Shown here one piece after another: positions 22,307 to 31,063 of a DNA stretch of 52,676 nt. The stretch comes from Clostridiales bacterium (GTDB lineage Bacteria; Bacillota; Clostridia; Lachnospirales; Anaerotignaceae): the NCBI GenBank assembly GCA_019423725.1, contig JAHZAW010000050.1:166880-219555 (forward strand), given 5' to 3'. The position numbers were made by a program, and so were the translations under genes. Below the pieces are notes generated by a model that made no database searches, had not been told where the DNA came from, and saw only the letters and a list, made by a program, of their open reading frames with translations. Within the stretch, counting starts at the first letter, position 1. Each line of letters begins with the position of its first letter.

Positions 22307-25300
22307 TGCTGTATAGGGCGGAACTGATATATACCCTTATCCTTTGGAACTATCATAAGTCCGCCGGGATGCTGTCCTGTGGTCCTCTTTACTCCGGTAC
22401 ATCCCTGCACCAGTCTGTTCATTTCTGCATTATGCAGCGTAAGGTTGTGATCCTCCACATATCTTTTTACATATCCGAAAGCCGTTTTATCCGCAAGGGT
22501 TCCAATGGTACCGGCTTTAAACACATGTCCCTTTCCAAAGAGAACTTCTGTATAGGCATGGGCCTGCTGCTGATATTCTCCGGAGAAGTTAAGGTCGATA
22601 TCTGGTTCCTTATCTCCGTCGAATCCAAGGAATGTCTCAAAGGGTATGTCATGTCCGTCTTTTTTCATCATTGTGCCGCACTTGGGGCAGGCCTTATCCG
22701 GCATGTCCACTCCGGAACCACCCTGCATAAATACCTTATGCACTTCCTCAGACTCAAAGTCTGAATATTTGCAGTTAGGGCATACATAATGGGGCGGGAG
22801 GGCGTTAACCTCGGTTATACCAGTCATATTTGCAACAAATGACGAACCTACCGATCCCCTGGAGCCTACCAGATAACCGTCCTCATTGGACTTCCATACA
22901 AGTTTCTGGGCGATTATATACATGACAGAGAATCCATTTTTGATAATGGATTTAAGCTCCTTATCAAGCCTTTCCTGAACAATGGGAGGAAGCGGATCGC
23001 CATATATGGAATGGGCCTTATCCATGGCTATCTGCTGTATCTGTTCCTCCGCTCCCTCGATCTTGGGAGGGAATGTGCCGTCAGGTGCAGGCTTTATCTG
23101 CTCTATCTCATCAGCTATCAAATTCGTATTGGTTATTACTATCTCCCTGGCCTTTTCTTCACCAAGGTAGCAGAACTCCCTGAGCATTTCCTCCGTTGTC
23201 CTGAAATAAAGGGGCGGCTGTTTTTCAGCATCATCAAATCCCTTGGCATACATAAGTATCTTTCTGTATACGGAATCCTCAGGATCTATGAAATGGCAGT
23301 CACAGGTGGCTACCACAAGTTTATTATGCTCCTCTCCAAGCTGTACGATCTTTCTGTTGAAGTTTTTGATATCTTCCACGGAATTGACCGCCGGCACCCT
23401 GTCCGATTCGACCATGAACATATTATTGCCAACCGGCTGTATCTCAAGATAATCGTAGAAATTTACGATATTATCAATAAATTCTTTAGGCCTCATATCC
23501 AAAAGCGCCCTGTAAAGCTCTCCTGCCTCGCAGGCACTTCCAACTATAAGCCCTTCCCTGTACTGCATTAGCTTGCTCTTAGGTATTCGCGGCTGTTTAT
23601 GGTAGTACTCCAAATGGGACATGGATATGAGCTCATAGAGGTTTCTAAGGCCCTTAAGGTTCTTGACCAGTATTATGGTGTGGTATGATTTCAGTTTATT
23701 GTAATTTACGGTCCTGCTGGCGAATATGTTCACATCATTGATGTTTTTAACATCGTTTTCTTCCAGCATTTCCACCAGTTTAAGAAAGATCTCAGCCGTT
23801 GCCTCAGCATCGTTTACAGCACGGTGATGTCCCTCAAGACTTACTCCAAGACGCTTAGCCACCACATCGAGCTTATGTTTCTTCAGGTCTTTAAGCAGTG
23901 TCCTTGAAAGTTCAAGGGTATCAAGTATCGTATTGTGTCTGTAGTTAAGTCCCAGCTCATCAGCCTTTATGCGCACAAATCCCGTATCAAATGAGGCATT
24001 ATGCGCCACAAGCACAGCGTCGCCCACAAAATCCAGAAATTCAGGAAGGACTTCATCGATTTTCCTCTGTCCTTCAAGCATTTTGTCAGTAATGTTGGTG
24101 AGGCCCACTATCTCATCTGTGAGTTTCTCCTCCGGGTCGATGAATGTGGAATATCTGTCTATTATCTGGCGGTCCTTTATTTTGACAGCACCTATTTCGA
24201 TTATTTTGCACTTTTCCTTATTTAATCCCGTCGTCTCGATGTCGAATACAACATATTCATCATCGAAGGACTGGCCTTTAGCACTGGTGACCACTTCACC
24301 TAGGTCATCGATGAGATATGCCTCAACACCATATATGACCTTTATGCCATTGGCTTCGGCAGCGTCCATGGCTTCGGGATAGGCCTGTACAACACCGTGA
24401 TCAGTGACTGCTATGGCCTTATGTCCCCATTTTGCAGCCCTCTTGACATATGTCTTCATGCTCGTAACAGCGTCCATGGTGCTCATGGTCGTATGAAGAT
24501 GAAGCTCAACTCTCTTTTCCTCGCTGTTATCCATACGAATGGGTGGACGTTCAGCCTTTACGATGTTTCTGGACATGATCACAATTTCTTTGGCGTATTT
24601 ATCAAACTGCACCTCGCCTTTTACCTTAACATAGGCACCTTTCAGGGCAGATTTTATTCCTCCGTCACAGTCATAGGGCTTTTTATCCGTAAAGAATTTG
24701 ACCGTGGTTGAGTCGCTTCCATCGGTTATATCAAAGGAAACTATATACTTGTCACCTTTTATCTCACGTTCCTCAAGGTTAAATATATCACCCTGGATAA
24801 TTACTTTTTCTCCTTCGACCTTAGTCTCCTTTATCTTTACTGTCTCGCCCTTGATGTCTTCTTTTCCTATGATTATTCCGTTTTCGATTCCGGCCTTTAC
24901 TTCTTCTGCCTTGGATGTCTCTTTTGCAGTCTCAGCCGTTACCTGCTCACTGATTATGGCGTTTATCAGCTGTTTCTCATAGGTCTCGTGCTTTTTATCA
25001 TAGTCCTTCTGCTCTTCTTCAGATATCTTTTTATTCTTAAATGTTACTGAAATATCTATGCCGAACTCGTCCTTTATCCTGTCGGTTATGTATCTGTCAG
25101 CGCCCTTTTTATAAAGATAAAAGGCCGCATTATGTCCGGTGTAAATCATGATCCTGCCATTTTCTTCTTTGATCTCACAGTCTTCAAATACACATCTGCA
25201 TACGGGACTTTCCTCGGAAAGTGCCTTAACCGCATCAGGCCATATGAAATCAAAAACATTTTTAGGGCTTTTGTCTTCAATATCATATTTTATATTTATT

Positions 25301-25515
25301 TTTACCTTCTCAGCGGCATTAACCGTGTTAAAAATCGCAGTTTCCATTAAAGCCTTATACCTGTTTGGTATAAGGCTTTTTGAAGATACTTCCGCCTGAA
25401 GTATTTTTGTACTTTTTGAGACCGTAAGTTTTTCGACATAGGAATCTGAAAAGACTGCCCTGACATCTTCTCCGGCATTTACCTTTCCAAATACATTCAA
25501 AAACTTTTCGTGCAT
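22276..25515 (-). CDS. polC: DNA polymerase III PolC (Gram-positive replicative polymerase), 5' fragment ending at a frameshift
   Basis: PolC is the replicative DNA polymerase with built-in proofreading in Firmicutes. This frame of 1079 codons encodes an N-terminal domain and OB fold (about 230-320), and a PHP region split by an exonuclease insertion (VELHLHTTMSTMDAVTSMKTYV near 337; VVFDIETTGLNKEKCKIIEIG near 425; VAHNASFDTGFV near 500). The zinc motif (CPNCKYSDFE ... CPKCGTMMKK) and the polymerase core (FLGFDGDKEPDIDLNFSG) follow. It loses frame after YQFRPIQH and stops 14 codons later. PolC is essential, so a one-base sequence error is the likeliest reason. It is the last gene of the pyrH cluster. 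AGGTGAG precedes the ATG. Confidence 0.93.
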   Translation of the reverse strand: MHEKFLNVFGKVNAGEDVRAVFSDSYVEKLTVSKSTKILQAEVSSKSLIPNRYKALMETAIFNTVNAAEKVKINIKYDIEDKSPKNVFDFIWPDAVKALSEESPVCRCVFEDCEIKEENGRIMIYTGHNAAFYLYKKGADRYITDRIKDEFGIDISVTFKNKKISEEEQKDYDKKHETYEKQLINAIISEQVTAETAKETSKAEEVKAGIENGIIIGKEDIKGETVKIKETKVEGEKVIIQGDIFNLEEREIKGDKYIVSFDITDGSDSTTVKFFTDKKPYDCDGGIKSALKGAYVKVKGEVQFDKYAKEIVIMSRNIVKAERPPIRMDNSEEKRVELHLHTTMSTMDAVTSMKTYVKRAAKWGHKAIAVTDHGVVQAYPEAMDAAEANGIKVIYGVEAYLIDDLGEVVTSAKGQSFDDEYVVFDIETTGLNKEKCKIIEIGAVKIKDRQIIDRYSTFIDPEEKLTDEIVGLTNITDKMLEGQRKIDEVLPEFLDFVGDAVLVAHNASFDTGFVRIKADELGLNYRHNTILDTLELSRTLLKDLKKHKLDVVAKRLGVSLEGHHRAVNDAEATAEIFLKLVEMLEENDVKNINDVNIFASRTVNYNKLKSYHTIILVKNLKGLRNLYELISMSHLEYYHKQPRIPKSKLMQYREGLIVGSACEAGELYRALLDMRPKEFIDNIVNFYDYLEIQPVGNNMFMVESDRVPAVNSVEDIKNFNRKIVQLGEEHNKLVVATCDCHFIDPEDSVYRKILMYAKGFDDAEKQPPLYFRTTEEMLREFCYLGEEKAREIVITNTNLIADEIEQIKPAPDGTFPPKIEGAEEQIQQIAMDKAHSIYGDPLPPIVQERLDKELKSIIKNGFSVMYIIAQKLVWKSNEDGYLVGSRGSVGSSFVANMTGITEVNALPPHYVCPNCKYSDFESEEVHKVFMQGGSGVDMPDKACPKCGTMMKKDGHDIPFETFLGFDGDKEPDIDLNFSGEYQQQAHAYTEVLFGKGHVFKAGTIGTLADKTAFGYVKRYVEDHNLTLHNAEMNRLVQGCTGVKRTTGQHPGGLMIVPKDKGIYQFRPIQHRRTMLLRPS

Positions 25516-25530
25516 TTTCTCACCTGCTTC

Positions 25531-26586
25531 TTAAAGGAGCTCTATTTCCTTAAGGAGTTCCTCAACAAGTTTATCTTCGGGAACTTTTCTCAATATTTCT
25601 CCCTTTTTGAATATCAGTCCTTCGCCATGGCCGCCCGCAATGCCGATATCAGCCTCTCTGGCTTCTCCCGGTCCGTTAACAGCGCAGCCCATAACCGCAA
25701 CTTTGATATTCTTATCTATATTTTTTATCTTATCCTCTACCTCATTGGCTATCTTAATAAGATCTATGCTTGTCCTTCCGCATGTGGGGCATGATATGAA
25801 CTCTACCCCAAACTTACGAAGATTAAGATCCTTCAGTATTTCTTTAGCCGCATATATTTCTTCGACGGGATCTCCCGTAAGTGATACCCTTATGGTATCG
25901 CCTATTCCCCTTGAAAGTATGGCTCCAATGCCCACTGCTGACTTTATGGTTCCTCCCCATACCGTGCCGGCTTCAGTTATGCCCACATGGAGGGGATAGT
26001 CAACGGTATCTGATAAAAGTTCATATACCTCAACGGAAAAAGGAACATTTGATGCCTTTATGGATATGGCTATATCATAAAAATCATTCTGTTCAAGGAG
26101 CTTTACATGTCCAAGGGCGCTCTCAACCAGGCCTTCCGGAGTAACTCCTCCATATTTTTCCACCAGGTTCTTTTCAAGGGAGCCGGAGTTTACGCCTATC
26201 CTTATGGGGATATGGTTCTTTTTAGCCATATCAGCCACCTGTTTTACCCTGTCAGCGCTTCCGATATTTCCTGGATTTATCCTTATCTTATCGATGCCGT
26301 TATCCATACATTTGAGCGCAAGCCTGTAATCAAAGTGGATATCAGCCACAAGGGGAATATCTATGCTGTTTTTGATATCCCTTATACATTCGGCAGCCTG
26401 CATATCAGGCACAGCCACCCTTATTATCTCACATCCGGCTTTTTCCAGCTTTTTGATCTGTTCCACCGTGGCTTTAACGTCCCTTGTGTCAGTATTGCAC
26501 ATGGACTGGATAGCTATAGGATTTCCTCCGCCTATTTTTACTCCGCCTATATTTATTTCTCTGGTCATTTTTCTTTTGTAACTCAT
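25531..26586 (-). CDS. ispG: 4-hydroxy-3-methylbut-2-enyl diphosphate synthase (flavodoxin/ferredoxin)
   Basis: IspG (GcpE) is the [4Fe-4S] enzyme that makes HMBPP from MEcPP, the penultimate MEP step. The 351-residue protein has the N-terminal TIM-barrel motifs INIGGVKIGGGNPIAIQSMCNTDTRD and RINPGNIG. The C-terminal cluster-binding region has the CxxC pair in ISCPTCGRTSIDL and a third Cys in MGCAVNGPGEA, followed by a catalytic Glu. The length matches the short bacterial form. It lies 8 bp after rseP and 15 bp before polC. The ribosome binding site GGTGAT is weak. Confidence 0.96.
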   Translation of the reverse strand: MSYKRKMTREINIGGVKIGGGNPIAIQSMCNTDTRDVKATVEQIKKLEKAGCEIIRVAVPDMQAAECIRDIKNSIDIPLVADIHFDYRLALKCMDNGIDKIRINPGNIGSADRVKQVADMAKKNHIPIRIGVNSGSLEKNLVEKYGGVTPEGLVESALGHVKLLEQNDFYDIAISIKASNVPFSVEVYELLSDTVDYPLHVGITEAGTVWGGTIKSAVGIGAILSRGIGDTIRVSLTGDPVEEIYAAKEILKDLNLRKFGVEFISCPTCGRTSIDLIKIANEVEDKIKNIDKNIKVAVMGCAVNGPGEAREADIGIAGGHGEGLIFKKGEILRKVPEDKLVEELLKEIELL

Positions 26587-26593
26587 TTTATCA

Positions 26594-27691
26594 TCACCGT
26601 ATCAAATTAACTATATCATTAAACGCAATAAACACCATAAATACCATGAGCAGAATAAAACCGCCCAGATGTATCCTGCCTTCTATTTCAGGATTTACAG
26701 GCTTTCTTCTTATGCCCTCAGCTATAAGGAAAGCAAGCCTTCCTCCATCCACCGCCGGTATGGGGAAAAGATTAAATACACCAAGGTTCGTGCTCAGAAG
26801 CGCAGAAAGGGCAAAGAGATTTAATACCGCATCCTTTATTCCATAGGCCATACCGGCTTCATAGGTGTCGCCGATGGTATTTATTATTCCTATGGGTCCG
26901 GATACATCCTCAGATCTGACCTGGAACGTAAACAATTTTACCAGGCCGCTGACCACACTTTTAACGAAATAGGCCATCATTCCTATATCAGTTTTTATGG
27001 TCTCCATAACGGTCGATCTGCTGTAGCCTTCCACCTTCTGCGAGAAAAGGCCGTATCTTCCGTCAAAGCTGAATCCAAGCATATATCTTCCATTTTCCTC
27101 ACTGTATTCAGGGGTGACAGAAACATTTATTTTTTCCCCGTCCCTTGATACAGTGATATCCACCGGACTATCCGCACTTCTTGCAGATAGTGCCACAGAA
27201 TAATCCTGATATATCCATATCCTCTCGCCATTTACTTTTATTATTTTGTCTCCTTCTTCCAGACCCGCTTCATAGGCAGGGCTGTTTTCCACAACAGATT
27301 TTATCTGTGGAACAAGGAATCCATTTACACCTATCAGTATAAACACCAAAACAAATGCAAGAACAAAATTCATTGCCGGTCCGGCAAAAATAACCCCAAT
27401 TTTCTGCATAACACTCTTTTGATTAAATGAACGGGATGTCTCGTAAGCCGGGTCAACCAGCTCACCGTATTCTTCATGGTCCACTTCCCCCTGCATCTTG
27501 CAGTATCCGCCTATGGGAGAAGCTCTGAGGGAATATTCCGTCTCTCCCCTTTTTTTAGAGACTATGAGCGGTCCCATGCCAACGGAAAATTCCTCCACCC
27601 TGATACCACATTTTTTTGCAGCAAAAAAGTGTCCTAATTCGTGGACAATTATTATGATCGAAAATACGATTATAGCTATAATTATCGACAA
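26594..27691 (-). CDS. rseP: RIP metalloprotease RseP (site-2 protease family)
   Basis: This intramembrane zinc protease cleaves transmembrane anti-sigma factors or signal-peptide remnants. The 365-residue protein has the HELGH zinc motif at residues 17-21 in its first membrane helix, and a PDZ domain at about 130-200 (VVENSPAYEAGLEEGDKIIKVNGERI). The third zinc ligand lies in NLFPIPAVDGGRL, and the protein ends in a final membrane helix. The start is TTG at 27691, spaced 9 nt from AAGGAG, which overlaps the end of dxr. It sits between dxr and ispG, as in many Firmicutes. Confidence 0.95.
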   Translation of the reverse strand: MSIIIAIIVFSIIIIVHELGHFFAAKKCGIRVEEFSVGMGPLIVSKKRGETEYSLRASPIGGYCKMQGEVDHEEYGELVDPAYETSRSFNQKSVMQKIGVIFAGPAMNFVLAFVLVFILIGVNGFLVPQIKSVVENSPAYEAGLEEGDKIIKVNGERIWIYQDYSVALSARSADSPVDITVSRDGEKINVSVTPEYSEENGRYMLGFSFDGRYGLFSQKVEGYSRSTVMETIKTDIGMMAYFVKSVVSGLVKLFTFQVRSEDVSGPIGIINTIGDTYEAGMAYGIKDAVLNLFALSALLSTNLGVFNLFPIPAVDGGRLAFLIAEGIRRKPVNPEIEGRIHLGGFILLMVFMVFIAFNDIVNLIR

Positions 27692-27694
27692 TTT

Positions 27695-28243
27695 TTAATT
27701 CTCCTTAGTCTTTATTAGATTATCTGAAAATTTTCTTGCCCATTTATCTGCATCAACAAGATCTTCAACTGTGTAGTCATATTTAACAGTATATGAATCC
27801 ATTGTTTTTTCTATTATATCAGCTATATCCAAAAATCCTATTTTATTTTCAAGAAAGGCTGAAACAGCTATTTCATTGGCGCCATTCATCACAGTTGGAA
27901 GGGTGCCCCCTGTCTTTATGGCCCTATATGCCAGTGACAGGCACTTAAATGTATCCATATCCGGCTTTTCAAAGGTAAGGCTGTTTCTTTTTGCAAAATC
28001 TATCTTTGGAAAGCTGTTTTTCACTCTTTTAGGATAGGTCAGAGCGTATTGAATGGGCACCTTCATATCAGGCTCTCCCATTTGTGCGATTATTGCTCCA
28101 TCTTCATACTCCACAGCCGAGTGGACTATGCTCTGGGGATGGATAAGCACCTCTATATCATCCACACCAACACCAAAAAGCCATTTTGCCTCTATGACCT
28201 CCAGTCCCTTATTCATAAGGCTTGCGGAATCGATGGTAACCTT
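27695..28243 (-). CDS. dxr: 1-deoxy-D-xylulose 5-phosphate reductoisomerase, 3' fragment after frameshift
   Basis: This frame encodes the C-terminal part of Dxr (KVTIDSASLMNKGLEVIEA, VLIHPQSIVHSAVEYEDGAIIAQMG, TVMNGANEIAVSAFLENKIGF) down to the stop at 27695. It joins the upstream frame if one A is restored in the A tract at 28242-28245, giving NMGKKVTIDSASLMNKG. It is therefore part of one gene and not a second one. Confidence 0.9.
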   Translation of the reverse strand, partial: KVTIDSASLMNKGLEVIEAKWLFGVGVDDIEVLIHPQSIVHSAVEYEDGAIIAQMGEPDMKVPIQYALTYPKRVKNSFPKIDFAKRNSLTFEKPDMDTFKCLSLAYRAIKTGGTLPTVMNGANEIAVSAFLENKIGFLDIADIIEKTMDSYTVKYDYTVEDLVDADKWARKFSDNLIKTKEN

Positions 28244-28854
28244 TTACCCATATTCCAGTTAGGATGCTTAAGGGCGTCCTCCGCCCTCACATTTACAAGT
28301 TCATCCCTTGTCCTGCCTCTGAACGGTCCGCCGGAAGCAGTTAAAAGTATCCTTCTTATTTTATTGCCTTCATTACCCCTGAGGCACTGAAAAATAGCTG
28401 AATGTTCGCTGTCAACGGGATATATTTTAACACCGTATTTTTCCACTGCCTTTATTATGAGCTCTCCGGCTGAAACAAGGGTCTCCTTATTGGCAAGGGC
28501 TATATCCTTTCCGGCCTTTATAGCCTCAAAGGTAGGTACTATACCAATGTTTCCCACAACTGAAGTAACTACAGTGTCACTTTTTTCATAAACAGCTGCC
28601 TCGATAAGTCCTTCAATGCCGCTGAGTATTTTTACAGGGCAGTCCTTTACCCTGTTTCTGAGTATGTCCGCTGCTTCTTCGTCCATTACAGCTGCCAGGT
28701 CAGGTTTAAACTCCCTTATCTGTTTTTCCAGAAGGTCTATATTTTTATTGGCAGTAATGGCCTTAACGCCTATGCCGCCTATTTCTCTTACAACATCCAG
28801 GGTCTGGGTGCCTATGGAACCGGTGGAACCAAGGATGGAAATATTCTTTGCCAT
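28213..28854 (-). CDS. dxr: 1-deoxy-D-xylulose 5-phosphate reductoisomerase, 5' fragment ending at a frameshift
   Basis: Dxr (IspC) converts DXP to MEP with NADPH, the committed step of the MEP pathway. The frame encodes the NADPH-binding motif ISILGSTGSIGTQTLDVV at residues 5-22, IALANKETLVSAGELI, the catalytic-metal region PVDSEHSAIFQCL and LTASGGPFRGRTRDEL. It then runs out of frame after HPNWNMGK and stops. The missing base lies in a run of A on this strand. ispE and ispG in the same window make the pathway necessary, so the intact organism presumably has a working gene. AGAGGT precedes the ATG. Confidence 0.92.
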   Translation of the reverse strand: MAKNISILGSTGSIGTQTLDVVREIGGIGVKAITANKNIDLLEKQIREFKPDLAAVMDEEAADILRNRVKDCPVKILSGIEGLIEAAVYEKSDTVVTSVVGNIGIVPTFEAIKAGKDIALANKETLVSAGELIIKAVEKYGVKIYPVDSEHSAIFQCLRGNEGNKIRRILLTASGGPFRGRTRDELVNVRAEDALKHPNWNMGKRLPSIPQAL

Positions 28855-28867
28855 TATTATACCTCTC

Positions 28868-29683
28868 TTACATAACCGTTATGAGATAGAACATCGAATA
28901 ATAAACAACAGGCGCGGCAAATAACACGCTGTCAAACCTATCCAGCACACCGCCATGTCCTGGCATTATCTTTCCGAAGTCCTTTATCCCCACATATCTT
29001 TTCATGGCCGAAGCCGCCAGGTCTCCGATCTGAGAAAAAATAGATCCGATGAATCCTGTTATGAAGCATAAAAGCACTGTGTCAACTCCGGCAAGGCCAT
29101 TTTTAGACTCAAGGAACATTCCGTATACAACACAGACGCTTACGGCCACAACAACTCCTCCAATGGCACCTTCAACGGTCTTTTTAGGTGAAAGCTGTGG
29201 TATGAGCTTATGTTTTCCAAATACCATTCCTGTAAAATATGCTCCAACATCACATCCAAAGGCACTCAGGAATATGAGCCATACAAGCATTCTTCCATGG
29301 GTATACTGTCTTGTAAGGTATACATGTGACATAAGGAAACATACATAAAAGAATCCAAAAAACGTAACTATGCCATCCATAGTATTCCCGCTTTCGTGGG
29401 TAAGAACAACATAAACAAGTATTATGAGCATAAAAAGCGTAATGAATATATAAAACAAAGCGGCACTTTTTGTTATCATCTCAACAAAAGCCATATATAG
29501 TATGCCGGCACCAAATCCTATGAAGTGCACCGGTTTTATATATCCGCAGAAAGCTTTATAAAACTCATAAAGACCTATCAATGCCACAACGGTAATGGCA
29601 ATTTTTAATGGAAGTCCGCCCAGTATAACAAATATAAGAAGGAGCGGAAGCGCAACAAGCGCTGATATAATTCTCGTTTTCAT
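28868..29683 (-). CDS. cdsA: Phosphatidate cytidylyltransferase
   Basis: CdsA makes CDP-diacylglycerol from phosphatidate and CTP for phospholipid synthesis. The 271-residue membrane protein has about seven or eight hydrophobic segments and the C-terminal family signature region GSIFSQIGDLAASAMKRYVGIKDFGKIMPGHGGVLDRFDS with its conserved Asp and Lys residues (about 215-255; not quoted further). The gene lies between uppS and dxr as expected, and GGGAG precedes the ATG. Confidence 0.95.
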   Translation of the reverse strand: MKTRIISALVALPLLLIFVILGGLPLKIAITVVALIGLYEFYKAFCGYIKPVHFIGFGAGILYMAFVEMITKSAALFYIFITLFMLIILVYVVLTHESGNTMDGIVTFFGFFYVCFLMSHVYLTRQYTHGRMLVWLIFLSAFGCDVGAYFTGMVFGKHKLIPQLSPKKTVEGAIGGVVVAVSVCVVYGMFLESKNGLAGVDTVLLCFITGFIGSIFSQIGDLAASAMKRYVGIKDFGKIMPGHGGVLDRFDSVLFAAPVVYYSMFYLITVM

Positions 29684-29700
29684 AAATACAACTCCCGTAT

Positions 29701-30429
29701 TTATCTGCCGCCAAAACGTCTATCCCTGTTTTGATAATAGCAGATATCCTCGTACAAATCCTCTTCAGTATAGTCAGGCCAAAGTTTCTTATTGAATACA
29801 AACTCTGAATATGCTATCTGCCATAAGAGGAAATTACTTATCCTTTCCTCTCCGCTCGTCCTTATGACAAGTTCCGGATCAGGATAAAATCCTGTGTCAA
29901 GATTTTCAGATATCATCTCTTCGGTTATATCTTCAGCCTTTATCTCGCCTTTTTCGACCCTTGAGGCGATCTTTTTAACTCCTCTTAAAATATCGTCTCT
30001 TCCGCCGTAGTTAAGGGCAATGTGAAGGTTCAATCCGGGTTTATCAGCGGAAATGCTCTCAATAAGTTTTATTTTATCCTGTATGTCCTTGTCGAGCCTG
30101 CTCTTTTCCCCGATTATATCTATTTTTATGTTTTCCTTATCAGCCTTGGCAATGTATCTGTCAAGATAACTTCTTAAAAGATCCATTATGCCCTTTACTT
30201 CTTCCTCTGTCCTCTTCCAGTTTTCCGTTGAAAAAGCATAAACAGTAAGATGTTTTACACCAAGCTTATCAGCGGCCTTCGTTATATTCTCCAGGGTATC
30301 CGCCCCAGCCTTATGTCCAAACTTTCTGGGCAGGAATCTTTTCTTTGCCCATCGGCCGTTTCCGTCCATTATTATTGCTATGTGAACCGGCAGCTTATCC
30401 ATATCTATTTCATCTTTAAGTGTCTTCAT
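29701..30429 (-). CDS. uppS: Isoprenyl transferase (undecaprenyl diphosphate synthase)
   Basis: UppS extends farnesyl diphosphate with IPP to undecaprenyl diphosphate, the lipid carrier for cell-wall synthesis. The 242-residue cis-prenyltransferase has the substrate motif HIAIIMDGNGRWAKKR at residues 16-31, LTVYAFSTENWKR near 62, ALNYGGRDDI, and the C-terminal motif PELVIRTSGEERISNFLLWQ with YSEFVF. GGAGG precedes the ATG. The gene connects the MEP genes of the same cluster with cell-envelope synthesis. Confidence 0.97.
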   Translation of the reverse strand: MKTLKDEIDMDKLPVHIAIIMDGNGRWAKKRFLPRKFGHKAGADTLENITKAADKLGVKHLTVYAFSTENWKRTEEEVKGIMDLLRSYLDRYIAKADKENIKIDIIGEKSRLDKDIQDKIKLIESISADKPGLNLHIALNYGGRDDILRGVKKIASRVEKGEIKAEDITEEMISENLDTGFYPDPELVIRTSGEERISNFLLWQIAYSEFVFNKKLWPDYTEEDLYEDICYYQNRDRRFGGR

Positions 30430-30446
30430 ATTATCCTCCGTTATTT

Positions 30447-30467
30447 AAAAAGCCCCATAAGAGGGGC
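30447..30467 (-). terminator. Intra-operon terminator between frr and uppS
   Basis: On the minus strand, GCCCC, a 6-base loop and GGGGC (30452-30467) are followed by TTTTT. The short GC stem plus U run looks like a leaky terminator that would lower expression of uppS and later genes relative to frr. Confidence 0.55.
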
Positions 30468-30475
30468 ATAAAATT

Positions 30476-31030
30476 TTATACCGAAAGAATATCCTTGCTC
30501 TTGCTTTCGATTTTCTTATCGATCTCAACAATATATTTATCAGTAAGTTTCTGTATTTCATCAAGAAGGTCATTGAGCACGTCTTCAGAAATTTCAGCCT
30601 TTTTCTCCTGTTTCTTGAAAACATCAACAGCATCTCTTCTTATATTTCTGATGGCTACCTTTGAATCTTCGCCCTTCTTCTTAACATCCTTAGTAAGTTC
30701 CTTTCTTCTTTCCTCTGTAAGTTCAGGGAATACAAGTCTGATGACCTTACCATCGTTTGAAGGATTGATTCCAAGGTCTGAAGTGTTGATGGCCTTTTCA
30801 ATTGCCTTAAGAAGTGATGACTCCCAGGGTTTTATCTCAATAAGTCTGGCCTCGGGAACAGTAATATTTCCTACCTGGTTGATGGGTGTAGGTGTTCCAT
30901 AATAATCTACAGTAATTTTATCAAGCACCTTAGGGTTTGCTCTTCCTACTCTTATTGTGGCGAAATCATTTTCAAGCGCTGCTAAAGTTTTTTTCATTTT
31001 TTCTTCGTAAACTGCTGTTTGATTGGACAT
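30476..31030 (-). CDS. frr: Ribosome recycling factor
   Basis: RRF splits post-termination ribosomes together with EF-G. The 184-residue protein matches the family over its whole length: YEEKMKKTLAALENDFATIRVGRANPKVLDKI, YYGTPTPINQVGNITVPEARLIEIKPWE (positions about 45-72), NPSNDGKVIRLVFPELTEERRKEL and the C-terminal helix. GAGGAGG precedes the ATG. The gene follows pyrH by 33 bp, a nearly universal bacterial arrangement. Confidence 0.98.
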   Translation of the reverse strand: MSNQTAVYEEKMKKTLAALENDFATIRVGRANPKVLDKITVDYYGTPTPINQVGNITVPEARLIEIKPWESSLLKAIEKAINTSDLGINPSNDGKVIRLVFPELTEERRKELTKDVKKKGEDSKVAIRNIRRDAVDVFKKQEKKAEISEDVLNDLLDEIQKLTDKYIVEIDKKIESKSKDILSV

Positions 31031-31063
31031 ATTCCGGCCTCCTCATTTTTATAATTCAAATTT

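Noticed and set aside
22467..22652. Short open frames within polC on either strand
   Set aside because: They have no ribosome binding sites, and the polC frame fits its family through this region.
27692..27700. An ATG start for rseP
   Set aside because: No ATG lies before the HELGH helix. The TTG at 27691 has AAGGAG at the right distance.
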